A DNA stretch of 24,761 bases, from NCBI GenBank assembly GCA_002721105.1, contig PBJL01000010.1, forward strand, positions 1 through 24,761, written 5' to 3'. A program made the position numbers and the translations under genes. Source of the stretch: Acidiferrobacteraceae bacterium (GTDB lineage Bacteria > Pseudomonadota > Gammaproteobacteria > Arenicellales > UBA868). Under the pieces are notes generated by a model, which saw nothing but the letters and a program-made list of their open reading frames with translations, searched no databases and was not told the DNA's origin. Numbering within the stretch: the first letter of the stretch is position 1; every line of letters starts with the position of its first letter. Positions 17,227 to 24,499 of the stretch are shown one piece after another.

Positions 17227-18101
17227 TTGAATTCCTCCCCTAACATATCGGCTAATCCATCCCCTATCAAACTAAAACCTATGCCGAGCAAAACAAATAC
17301 TAATCCTGGTAAGGTTGTTATCCACCATGCGTACAACAAGAAGGGTTGCCCATCGGCAATTATTACTCCTAATTCTGCAGTTGGTGGTTGCACGCCCAAT
17401 CCTAGATAAGAAACGCCAGCAAGCAATACCATATTGAGGACGATATCAGCCACGGAAAAGACCAAGCTTGATCTCAGTAAATTCGGAACAGCATGTTTGA
17501 ACAAAATTCGCCATGTTTGATATCCTAGTCCTTTGGCAGCAAGAATATATTGCTCTTCTCTTATCACCAACATATCAGCCCGTGCTAGTCGAGCATATAA
17601 CGCCCAACCAACACCCATAACACCGATAAAAACACCTTGCAGTCCCGGACCAATAATAGCAACTACAACAATCACTAGTACAAGAAAGGGTATTGCCATA
17701 ACAGTATCAACAGCACGATTAATGATTGCATCGATCCAGCCACCAAAGTAGCCTGCTACGGCACCAAGGAACATACCAATGAGCAGAGGCGCATAAGTAA
17801 TAACTAGAACCACTTGCAAGTCTAATCGAACACCATAAAGTACTCTTGAAAAGACATCTCGCCCCATATCGTCAGTCCCTAAAAAATGTTGGAAGGATGG
17901 AGGCTGAAAGGTGGACAACAAGTCTATTTCTCGCTCCCCATAAGGAGCGATCCAGGGTGCTAGTATTGCTGCTAAGGATATAAGGGTAACTATACCGAGT
18001 CCAGTATAAAGAGACGTGCGGGACCAACGTCTGTCAGCTAATGCTCTTCGAACAAGCTTATCAGCAACCTCTACACTATTACGATTTGCTAGATACTTCA
18101 T
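17214..18101 (-). CDS. Peptide-type ABC transporter permease (DppC/OppC-like)
   Basis: A 295-aa inner-membrane permease, one of two forming the transport channel. A cytoplasmic N-terminal stretch is followed by a first helix (YTGLGIVTLISLAAILAPWIAPYG), the conserved HFLGTDDMGRDVFSRVLYG, then five more helices. The EAA loop that docks with the ATPase is visible as ILAAKGLGYQTWRILFKHAVPN. ATG at 18101, 3 bp after the preceding permease stop, with GGAAG about ten bases upstream. Its last codons carry the GGAGG that seems to serve the next gene. Confidence 0.95.
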   Translation of the reverse strand: MKYLANRNSVEVADKLVRRALADRRWSRTSLYTGLGIVTLISLAAILAPWIAPYGEREIDLLSTFQPPSFQHFLGTDDMGRDVFSRVLYGVRLDLQVVLVITYAPLLIGMFLGAVAGYFGGWIDAIINRAVDTVMAIPFLVLVIVVVAIIGPGLQGVFIGVMGVGWALYARLARADMLVIREEQYILAAKGLGYQTWRILFKHAVPNLLRSSLVFSVADIVLNMVLLAGVSYLGLGVQPPTAELGVIIADGQPFLLYAWWITTLPGLVFVLLGIGFSLIGDGLADMLGEEFKLTI

Positions 18102-18104
18102 GAA

Positions 18105-19052
18105 TTAACGCTTCCGGCTAAGTCTGATTCTTGGGTCTAGTACTGCATAGGATAAATCAGCCAAAAGATTCGTAGCGATAACAGCTACGCCAAAAAATAG
18201 TGTTAATGCCTGAATCAATGGGTAATCTCGTTGCATAACAGCATCTACAATTAATGTTCCTAGTCCTGGTATTGCAAATACGTTTTCTACAATGACCGTA
18301 CCCGATAACAGATAACCGACGTTCAGTGATAAAACTGTAACAGTTGATATTAGTGAATTTCTAAGAACATGTTTGCCTACCACTCGAGATTCCGCAAAAC
18401 CACGAGCACGAGCCGCATCCACATAATCCCTATCAAGCTCCTCAATCAAACTGCTACGAAGAGATCTAGCAAGAAGCGGTGCGAGATACAAACCTACGGT
18501 TACAGCTGGTAGGGTGAGCGTATGAAATGCCTTAAAGATGCTTCCATCATTGTACCCTCCGACAGGAAACCAACCTAAGTAGAGACCAAACCAAAGGGCC
18601 AATAGCAATCCGAGCCAAAATGACGGCATGGCAAATGTAATCATACTAGTCAAGCGTAATATGTGGTCTGGCCAACGATTCTTGCGCAAAGCGGACACGA
18701 TCGCAATTGGTATAGAAATTAAAAGTGCAACTAATACTGCATAACCAAGTAAAAAAAGACTTACGATAGCCCGCTCACCTACTACCGTTCTCACAGATTC
18801 TTTTTTTAATATTGACTCACCAAAATCACCAACAACTACCCCTCGAAAAAAATCCCAAAATTGCTGGGATATCGATCGATCTAATCCGAGTTGTTCCCTA
18901 AGGATGCGTAAGCTTTCTGGAGTTGCGTTATAACCCAGCATATGCTGCGCAGGATCGCCAGGCACCAGTACGATTACCGAAAAAGCACCTATGGTGACAA
19001 GCAAAACCACCGGTATGCTTTGGAGAATACGGCGGAGTATGTAACCAAACAT
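18105..19052 (-). CDS. Peptide-type ABC transporter permease (DppB/OppB-like)
   Basis: A 315-aa inner-membrane permease. N-terminal ILRRILQSIPVVLLV helix, the DppB/OppB hallmark VPGDPAQHMLG, a periplasmic LREQLGLDRSISQQF loop, and the EAA loop DYVDAARARGFAESRVVGKHVLRN. It ends with a helix and SYAVLDPRIRLSRKR, typical of this subunit. ATG at 19052 without a clear Shine-Dalgarno. It follows the binding-protein gene after an 86-bp gap that holds a stable hairpin, a usual way to lower permease output relative to the binding protein. Confidence 0.95.
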   Translation of the reverse strand: MFGYILRRILQSIPVVLLVTIGAFSVIVLVPGDPAQHMLGYNATPESLRILREQLGLDRSISQQFWDFFRGVVVGDFGESILKKESVRTVVGERAIVSLFLLGYAVLVALLISIPIAIVSALRKNRWPDHILRLTSMITFAMPSFWLGLLLALWFGLYLGWFPVGGYNDGSIFKAFHTLTLPAVTVGLYLAPLLARSLRSSLIEELDRDYVDAARARGFAESRVVGKHVLRNSLISTVTVLSLNVGYLLSGTVIVENVFAIPGLGTLIVDAVMQRDYPLIQALTLFFGVAVIATNLLADLSYAVLDPRIRLSRKR

Positions 19053-19078
19053 TTTAACGTTGCAAATTAGTAGGAACT

Positions 19079-19119
19079 AAAACAGTCGCCCCAACAAACA
19101 ACGCTGGAGCGACTGTTTT
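19079..19119 (-). terminator. Hairpin between binding protein and permease genes (partial terminator or RNA stabiliser)
   Basis: An 11-bp perfect stem (19079-19089 with 19109-19119) with a 19-base loop that can pair internally (CCA with TGG). On the minus strand the right arm ends in TTTT followed by AGTTCC. It lies about 20 bp after the binding-protein stop. It may act as a leaky terminator or protect the upstream mRNA 3' end. Confidence 0.7.
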
Positions 19120-19138
19120 GTTCTAACCTCAGTTTACG

Positions 19139-20689
19139 TTAGTCCACCCAGGTGTTCTCAAAATGAAATACACCGAGTGCATCACGATGAAGATCATGAA
19201 CTCGATCACTTATCCCTTCAACGCCCGGCAACCATAGGAGATTGATCCAAGGCATGTCAGCAACCCATCCTGCTTGGATTTCAGGCCACATTTTTTGACG
19301 AGTTGCATCGTCTGAGACAACTGCTTGATTAACCATGTCCCATAAGTCTCTATTTGCCCATGCTGAGAACAGTCCCTCAATAGAATTCTCAGTAAAGCTA
19401 TCTACAAGCAGTAACCCAAGTGTGTCAGGTGCAGTTGAATCCGAGGTCCATTTCACAAACGGCATCGAGATCTCATAATTGTATGAAAATAGATTGTCCT
19501 GAATAGTTGTCTCGTCGACGCCAACTATATTGACATTAACGCCTATCTCTGACCATTGCGCTTGCATAACAGTCGCAATTTGCTTATGCACCGAAGAACC
19601 TGCTGGGAACTGAATTTCTATATCGAATCCATTGGGTACGGAAGATTCTGCCATCAGAGCTCTTGCTTTTTCCAAATTAAACTCAAAACTCGGGACAGCA
19701 TCAGTGCTCGCATTGAATTGCATTTTTGGTATCATGTGGTTAGGTATAGATCCAACCCCACCAAATACCGCCGCTCTAAGTGTTTCGCGATCCGTTGCAT
19801 AACTGAGCGCTTGACGAACAGCGACCTCACCAAGAGGTGCCACTTTGTGATTGAGCCATAATGGCTCCTGTCTTACAATTTCGGAGCTTTGTATGCGAAC
19901 ACCATCCATATTTTCAGCCATTTTTATTTGCAGCCATGGATAGCTTTCTATTGCATCTGCTTCACCTGCGCGAAGTTTCAGAATCCGAGCATTATCATCT
20001 TTTATGAAGTCATATCGAAGCTCATCAAGATAGGGCTTGCCTTCCTCCCAATAATATGGGTTTCGTTCAAACGTGAGGCTAGTACCTTTAATCCACTCTT
20101 TGACTTTGAATGGACCACTGCCAACTGGGGCTTCCCAAAATGCATCACCTCCTGATTGAACTAGATCTTTCGGCACAATATATGCTGTGAACACACTAAT
20201 GTTAGTCAAAAAAGCCGCAATGGGCTCGTCTAAATGTACGATAAAATTTTTGTCATCAACGATTTCAGTTTTTGAATACCCTCTATAAAATCCTGGCAGT
20301 ATCGTATTTATTTCTGGGTCTGAAAAACGATCAAATGAAAATTGGACATCCTCAGAAGTTACTGGAGAGCCATCAGAAAACCGAGCATTATCTCGTAATT
20401 TAAATTTCCAACTAAGAAGATCGTCGCTAACTGAATACTCTTCTGCTAAACCTGGCACTAGGTTCGCAGTAGCGCCTGTAGGATCAGAAAATACGAGTGT
20501 GTCAAAAATTAGCTCATGAGCATAGATTTGGCCGTTATCAGCTAACTCCATAGGATTCAATGTATTCGTTTCCATGTTTCTAGCGAATACTAAACTGCCT
20601 CCTCTCTTTGGGGTATCTGCTGACACCGATCCAACTATACTTACACATATAACCGACAAACAAACTAACAAACGTTTTGATAAAGTCAC
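19139..20689 (-). CDS. ABC transporter solute-binding protein, family 5 (peptide/nickel/opine type)
   Basis: A 516-aa periplasmic ligand-binding protein for the adjacent importer. Sec signal peptide ends near GSVSADTPKRGG (cleavage around residue 24). Family-5 features: GGSLVFARNMETNTLNPME, LVPGLAEEYSVSDDLLSWKFKLR with ARFSDGSPVTSEDVQFSFDR (the Pfam signature region), and GSGPFKVKEW. No lipobox Cys, so it is soluble. GTG start at 20689 preceded by AGGAGG at five bases, an excellent site. First gene of a seven-gene operon with permeases, ATPases, an SDR and an aminotransferase. The family binds peptides, opines, sugars, nickel-chelates and others, so the ligand is open. Confidence 0.95.
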   Translation of the reverse strand: MTLSKRLLVCLSVICVSIVGSVSADTPKRGGSLVFARNMETNTLNPMELADNGQIYAHELIFDTLVFSDPTGATANLVPGLAEEYSVSDDLLSWKFKLRDNARFSDGSPVTSEDVQFSFDRFSDPEINTILPGFYRGYSKTEIVDDKNFIVHLDEPIAAFLTNISVFTAYIVPKDLVQSGGDAFWEAPVGSGPFKVKEWIKGTSLTFERNPYYWEEGKPYLDELRYDFIKDDNARILKLRAGEADAIESYPWLQIKMAENMDGVRIQSSEIVRQEPLWLNHKVAPLGEVAVRQALSYATDRETLRAAVFGGVGSIPNHMIPKMQFNASTDAVPSFEFNLEKARALMAESSVPNGFDIEIQFPAGSSVHKQIATVMQAQWSEIGVNVNIVGVDETTIQDNLFSYNYEISMPFVKWTSDSTAPDTLGLLLVDSFTENSIEGLFSAWANRDLWDMVNQAVVSDDATRQKMWPEIQAGWVADMPWINLLWLPGVEGISDRVHDLHRDALGVFHFENTWVD

Positions 20690-20736
20690 TTTATCCTCCT
20701 TGCTGATAATTTCATAGTTTTGATATCAGAGTTTCC

Positions 20737-20766
20737 AATATCGTCTAAAAAGCATAAATTAGTCAA
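20737..20766 (-). promoter_or_regulatory. Predicted sigma-70 promoter of the importer operon
   Basis: Minus strand -35 TTGACT (20766-20761), 18-bp spacer, -10 GATATT (20742-20737), about 48 bp before the GTG start. It lies in the divergent region shared with the homocysteine methyltransferase-like gene. Judged by eye. Confidence 0.4.
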
Positions 20767-20897
20767 GATTGAAATTAAATTAATGAAAAAACCCTAGATT
20801 TCATAAATTTTTTGTGTTGGTTTTGGTGGATTAAAATTATTTATAAGTGTTTTATCGCAAAAAAAACCACTGCAACGGATGCCAAGCAGCGACTCAT

Positions 20898-21833
20898 ATG
20901 ACAGATAAAATTTGTTGGATTAACAAACGGCTCTCGGGTAATGGCCCACCAATCATTATAGATGGTGGAATGGGAACCGAGTTGGAAAGATCTGGTGTTC
21001 CTATGGACGATAAGATCTGGAGTGGACGTGCGATTCTATCGCATCCAGCGAAAGTACGATTTATACACGAAAGCTTTATTCGAGCAGGTTCTGAAGTAAT
21101 TATTACCAATACTTTTTCAACTGCACGTCATATGTTGGAGCCTGCCGGCTTAGGTAGTAAAGTGCATGAAATTAATGCTCAAGCAGTATCACTCGCTAAG
21201 CAAGCTCGTGAGGCCGTTGCCGAGAAACCTGTCGCAATTGTTGGATCAATTTGTGAATGGGCGAGTGATAGCGATCCAAATTGGAGTTCACCAAATGTTG
21301 TTGGCAGAGCAGCAGAAGAACAAGCTGAAATCTTGGCTGAAGCTGGTGTTGACATTATTGCCCTTGAAATGTGCGAACGGGTGGAGTTATCGGAAGCTGT
21401 TGCAGAGGCTGTGGCTAGGGTGAATATTCCGATATGGATTGGCGTTAGTGCTAGCAGACGTGAAGATGATGGCCGTTTATCAGCTTTCAGTTATGCTGAT
21501 CGAGATTTTGAGACGTTGGTACGGGTGCTGTCGAAATTTCCAGCATTATTGATGAACGTAATGCATACCGCCGTTCCTGACGTAGATCAGGCCATGTCTG
21601 TGGTTAGGAAATACTGGGAGGGCCCGATAGGGATTTATCCCGAATCAGGTTACTTTTCTATGCCAAATTGGAATTTTTTTGAAATCGTTAATCCTATAGA
21701 TCTAGCGATTAAAGCAGAGGGATGGGTAAATAATGGCGCAAGGCTCATTGGAGGTTGTTGTGGACTGGGTCCAGATCATATTCAACATTTGAATAAAAAG
21801 TTTGACGCACAGGCTCGTGCGTCAGCAGTGTAG
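20898..21833 (+). CDS. Homocysteine S-methyltransferase family protein, with one zinc cysteine replaced
   Basis: A 311-aa TIM-barrel protein of the Pfam S-methyl_trans family, which moves methyl groups from donors such as S-methylmethionine or betaine to homocysteine. The start is set at ATG 20898, because homologues begin shortly before the IIIDGGMGTELERSG motif; a GTG at 20847 would add 17 residues rich in His/Cys/Gln with no better ribosome site. The C-terminal zinc pair GGCCG is present (Cys287, Cys288), but the usual third Cys, in the Asn-Cys motif, is Val221 (MNVMHT). Gene is divergent from the importer operon. A methyl-transfer role on a related thiol or a different donor is possible; canonical zinc catalysis is doubtful. 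Confidence 0.85.
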   Translation: MTDKICWINKRLSGNGPPIIIDGGMGTELERSGVPMDDKIWSGRAILSHPAKVRFIHESFIRAGSEVIITNTFSTARHMLEPAGLGSKVHEINAQAVSLAKQAREAVAEKPVAIVGSICEWASDSDPNWSSPNVVGRAAEEQAEILAEAGVDIIALEMCERVELSEAVAEAVARVNIPIWIGVSASRREDDGRLSAFSYADRDFETLVRVLSKFPALLMNVMHTAVPDVDQAMSVVRKYWEGPIGIYPESGYFSMPNWNFFEIVNPIDLAIKAEGWVNNGARLIGGCCGLGPDHIQHLNKKFDAQARASAV

Positions 21834-21901
21834 TTTGTGAGCATGCCTAATTTCTCAGTTAAAGCAGATGCGTTCGTGCAATGAGACGGAAGCCACAGGC
21901 C

Positions 21902-21959
21902 GGTTTTTCTAGCCTTTTATTTAACTTAATTCCATATGATGCCATAGATAACTATAGTT
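21902..21959. repeat. Imperfect direct repeat, copy 1 (downstream end of DMT transporter gene)
   Basis: 58 bp, ungapped match with 23343-23400, about 80% identical by eye. Shared blocks include GGTTTTTC, CTTTTATTT, CCATAT and GCCATAGA. It ends in the stop codon of the transporter gene. Confidence 0.75.
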
Positions 21960-22929
21960 AACGATTTTTGGGGACTGGGTCTGAAAAAAGCTCTTTTCGA
22001 CCGCGAATAGCCTCCCGATAAACCGTATAAAGTCCGGCACCAACAATTAGACAAATACCAACCCATGCTAACGGATCCGGATAATCCTGAAATACAACAA
22101 TACCCCAAAAAACAGCAAGCGGTAATCCAATGTACTCAAATGGCGCTATCACTGAGGCTTCGGAAAGTCGGTATCCCTGAAATAATAGATAGATGCCAAA
22201 AGCCATCAAACAACCGACTCCTCCCATTAGGAATAAATCACCAGATGAGGGAACAATCCAAGCGCGAAATAAAAAGTCAACTGAAGGGTCAGTCCCGCTC
22301 ATATAACGTCCATCCCCGATAGCCAGGCCACTCACGCTACACAGGACGATAAAAGTAGCTTGAATGTAGATTACCATTGTAGATGCCTTTTCGGTTTTCC
22401 CTACCGCCCGAGTACTAACTTGAACCAACGCATAAGCGATTGCAGCAATCAAAGGCAAGATGCTTGCAACTCTAAATAGTTCACTGCCCGGTCGCATGAT
22501 GATTACAACACCAAGCAGACCTGCAACTACAGCGACCCATCGCCGAACACCGACATGCTCTCGCAAAAACGCCGCCGAGAACATTGTGATAAGCAACGGT
22601 GACACAAAAAATATCGATGTAGCTTCCGCCAGTGACATAGCGGCAAGACCCATATAGAAAGCGAGATTTGCAACGACGATACCAAAACCACGCAGCAGGT
22701 GAACGGCCAACTTATTGGTATGAACGATATTGTAGCCACCCTCAAGCGGCAGCAAGATAGCAAGAATAACTATGGCTGCTACCGCGGAACGAATGAGTAT
22801 TATCTCATGAAGCGGATAATCCCCGCTAAGCCACTTAATTGCCATGTCTTGCATCGTAAACAAAGTCATTGCGGCGACTATACAGAGGATCCCCGCGATA
22901 TTAGAAAAACGCAAAAGCGTGATGCTCAT
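21958..22929 (-). CDS. EamA/DMT superfamily transporter
   Basis: A 323-aa inner-membrane protein with ten hydrophobic helices in two EamA halves; such proteins export or import small metabolites. First repeat: AAMTLFTMQDMAIKWLSGDYPLHEIILIRS and LAFYMGLAAMSLAEATSIFFVSPLLITMFSA. Second repeat: GIYLLFQGYRLSEASVIAPFEYIGLPLAVFWGIVVF with GICLIVGAGLY. I choose ATG 22929; a longer frame reaches a TTG at 22962, but the extra 11 residues are not membrane-like. Shine-Dalgarno is weak in both cases. It lies between two related 58-bp repeats and next to tRNA remnants, so it may have come in, or been carried, with an integrated element. Substrate unknown. Confidence 0.9.
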   Translation of the reverse strand: MSITLLRFSNIAGILCIVAAMTLFTMQDMAIKWLSGDYPLHEIILIRSAVAAIVILAILLPLEGGYNIVHTNKLAVHLLRGFGIVVANLAFYMGLAAMSLAEATSIFFVSPLLITMFSAAFLREHVGVRRWVAVVAGLLGVVIIMRPGSELFRVASILPLIAAIAYALVQVSTRAVGKTEKASTMVIYIQATFIVLCSVSGLAIGDGRYMSGTDPSVDFLFRAWIVPSSGDLFLMGGVGCLMAFGIYLLFQGYRLSEASVIAPFEYIGLPLAVFWGIVVFQDYPDPLAWVGICLIVGAGLYTVYREAIRGRKELFSDPVPKNR

Positions 22930-23130
22930 TTTTGGACATTGGACCCTATAAAGAATAAACAAATAACCGTTATCTTATGCCTGTTGATGTTGATGCGCTA
23001 TACGTATTTTTCTGTTTTCGGGAGCTCGCGAGCCATAGGAAAATCAAAACCATGATGACCTGCTTCCACGTCACTGATCAACACAAGAAGGATGCAACCG
23101 CTGCGTTGAGTCAACTTGGCTACTAAAAAA

Positions 23131-23156
23131 AGCGGGGGGCGTTTAAGTCCCCCGCT
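23131..23156 (-). terminator. Strong intrinsic terminator
   Basis: Minus strand AGCGGGGG, a 10-base spacer, CCCCCGCT, then TTTTTT: an 8-bp GC-rich stem (23131-23138 with 23149-23156) and a T-run. It lies about 107 bp downstream of the initiator-tRNA fragment in the same direction, and would also insulate the transporter gene from upstream transcription. Confidence 0.88.
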
Positions 23157-23181
23157 CCCTCTTGTAAGATTTTCCCCTAAA

Positions 23182-23205
23182 TTTTGGGACACCTTTTGGG
23201 ACACC
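23182..23205. repeat. Two tandem 12-bp units (TTTTGGGACACC)
   Basis: Perfect head-to-tail copies at 23182-23193 and 23194-23205, about 60 bp from the initiator-tRNA fragment. Could be arm-type sites for a lost integrase; that is inference from position. Confidence 0.85.
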
Positions 23206-23262
23206 TCCCCAACAATCACAAAACAACCATCCTTCTAACTTACCGTTTTTATTGGGGAAATT

Positions 23263-23307
23263 TGGTAGCGGGGGTAGGATTTGAACCTACGACCTTCGAG
23301 TTATGAG
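23263..23307 (-). pseudogene. 3' half of initiator tRNA-fMet (probable attachment-site copy)
   Basis: Reading the minus strand, the 45 bases begin exactly at the anticodon loop CTCATAA (CAT anticodon), then CTCGA, AGGTC, a perfect T-stem GTAGG/CCTAC round TTCAAAT, acceptor CCCCGCT, A and encoded CCA. It differs from the E. coli initiator tRNA by only a few bases (from memory). The bases upstream (AACGGC and beyond) cannot form the 5' anticodon stem, D-arm or acceptor strand, and no 5' half was found within 300 bp. A tRNA 3' half cut at the anticodon loop is the usual product of tyrosine-integrase insertion into a tRNA gene. Confidence 0.85.
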
Positions 23308-23342
23308 GCCGTTATACCCTTCTAGAAACCGCAGAAAATGGG

Positions 23343-23400
23343 GGTTTTTCAAGGCTTTTATTTCACTTAACTCCATATAGCGCCATAGAAATACATAGTT
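23343..23400. repeat. Imperfect direct repeat, copy 2 (beside the initiator-tRNA fragment)
   Basis: Ungapped partner of 21902-21959; same orientation, 58 bp, about 80% identity by eye. Together the copies bracket the DMT transporter gene and the terminator. Confidence 0.75.
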
Positions 23401-23474
23401 CTACGCCGTTTCGTACACCTTTTCTTACGCCTCTTTACTCCTCGCAACTCTCGCACGTTTTTGCTCGATACCAG

Positions 23475-23604
23475 GCGCTCGGTAACTCAGTATTTCATGG
23501 GGCAGTCGATGTAGAATAACTATATGATTACCGTTGTAAACGCTTAAACGAGTGCGTGGCTATGAACCACGAAGTCGGAAGTTCGAATCTCTCTGGGCGC
23601 GCCA
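23475..23604 (+). pseudogene. Arg-type tRNA relic with about 50 extra bases in the D-loop
   Basis: The 5' piece GCGCTCG (23475-23481) pairs fully with TGGGCGC (23594-23600, two G-U pairs); ACTC (23485-23488) pairs with GAGT (23550-23553) as a D-stem; CGTGG/CCACG frames the anticodon loop CTATGAA (23560-23566); T-arm GGAAG-TTCGAAT-CTCTC has one mismatch; G and encoded CCA end at 23604. Resemblance is to tRNA-Arg(ACG), whose loop is CTACGAA, with C35 changed to T. The D-loop is 61 bases instead of the usual 8-9. Loss of C35, a major ArgRS identity base, the T-stem mismatch and the enlarged loop argue for a pseudogene. Confidence 0.7.
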
Positions 23605-23687
23605 TAAAAACAAACACTTACAGCAATTTTAAAAAACCACCCTCCTACTGAAATATGAAAATTAAAACAAAGGCCAGAAGGTGATAT

Positions 23688-24473
23688 GTGTTTTCACTAA
23701 ATAATCGAACTATTTTGGTGACGGGCTCCGGAAGTGGGATTGGCAAAGCAACAGCAATTATGTTGGGTGAGCTAGGTGCTACTGTGATCGTAGTTGATCA
23801 AAACAAACGATCTTCCGAGGCCACAGTAAATCAATTAAGAACATCTAATGTGGAAGCTTACGGGATCGTAGTAGACATTTCAGACTCAACTGGTGTTGAC
23901 CAAATGTATCAGGAGGTTGTTAACAAGTTTGGCAAACTGGACGGCGTAATTCATTGCGCGGGCATTGGGATAGAAAAAACTATACTGGAAACTACGCTAG
24001 AAGACTGGGATCGAATTATTGCTGTAAATCTAACCGGCACTTTTCTCTGTGCGCAGGGTGCTGCAAGAATTATGGTGGGCCAGCGGTATGGTCGTATTGT
24101 GTTAATGGGTTCGGCAGCCGGTGAACGTGGAGGAACAGGTAGGACGGCATATGGCGCATCGAAAGGTGGGGTCAGTGCAATTACTCGTGTGATGGCTGTT
24201 GAACTAGCAGAGCTCGGTATAACGGTAAATGCTTTGGCGCCAGGTGCTATTGAGACCGAGCTCGTTTCGACAATGCATGATGCAGAGACTAGAGAATCTT
24301 ATTGCGCTCGAATTCCCGTAAATAGGTACGGTAGCCCAGAAGAGGTAGCCGCTACAGCTGCTTTTCTCGTTTGTGAAGAATCAAGTTACTTAAATGGAGT
24401 TGTTTTGCCAATAGATGGTGGATTTATGAGTGGTGGTGTTATTAAGCGTAGCGCAAACCCATCTACTAGTTAA
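23688..24473 (+). CDS. Short-chain dehydrogenase/reductase (FabG-like)
   Basis: A 261-aa classical SDR. TGSGSGIG (12-19), Asp37 after beta-2 (NAD preference), HCAG in place of NNAG (89-92), and Ser142, Tyr155, Lys159 (YGASK). C-terminal PIDGGFMSGG is usual for the family. GTG start at 23688, preceded by AGAAGG with six-base spacing; the overlapping ATG at 23686 is in another frame. It begins just 84 bp after the Arg-tRNA relic and is followed after 26 bp by the PhyH-family gene, so the two probably form an operon, for instance oxidising a hydroxylated product. Not part of fatty-acid synthesis by context. Substrate unknown. Confidence 0.9.
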   Translation: MFSLNNRTILVTGSGSGIGKATAIMLGELGATVIVVDQNKRSSEATVNQLRTSNVEAYGIVVDISDSTGVDQMYQEVVNKFGKLDGVIHCAGIGIEKTILETTLEDWDRIIAVNLTGTFLCAQGAARIMVGQRYGRIVLMGSAAGERGGTGRTAYGASKGGVSAITRVMAVELAELGITVNALAPGAIETELVSTMHDAETRESYCARIPVNRYGSPEEVAATAAFLVCEESSYLNGVVLPIDGGFMSGGVIKRSANPSTS

Positions 24474-24499
24474 TCAATTTAAACGCAGGATAGCCCAAC

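Larger units (their letters stand above)
22930..23687. other. Gene-poor region with tRNA remnants and repeats (putative old integration site)
   Basis: About 750 bp without a supportable protein gene. It contains, left to right: a strong minus-strand terminator (23131-23156), a 12-bp tandem repeat (23182-23205), the 3' half of an initiator tRNA (23263-23307, minus), the second copy of a 58-bp repeat (23343-23400), and an Arg-type tRNA relic with an enlarged D-loop (23475-23604, plus). No integrase gene remains in the window. Short frames here have no recognisable protein features. Confidence 0.7.

Noticed and set aside
20847..20897. GTG start for the homocysteine methyltransferase-like gene
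   Set aside because: Homologues start close to the DGGMGTELERSG motif; the extra 17 residues look non-native.
22998..23219. 73-aa minus-strand frame across the 12-bp repeat and terminator
   Set aside because: It reads through a clear terminator hairpin and a tandem repeat, and shows no domain or ribosome site.
23430..23558. About 43-codon minus-strand open stretch ending in basic residues
   Set aside because: No start codon with a ribosome site, overlaps the tRNA relic on the other strand, and no recognisable integrase motif. It could be a decayed tail of an element gene, but this is not supportable.
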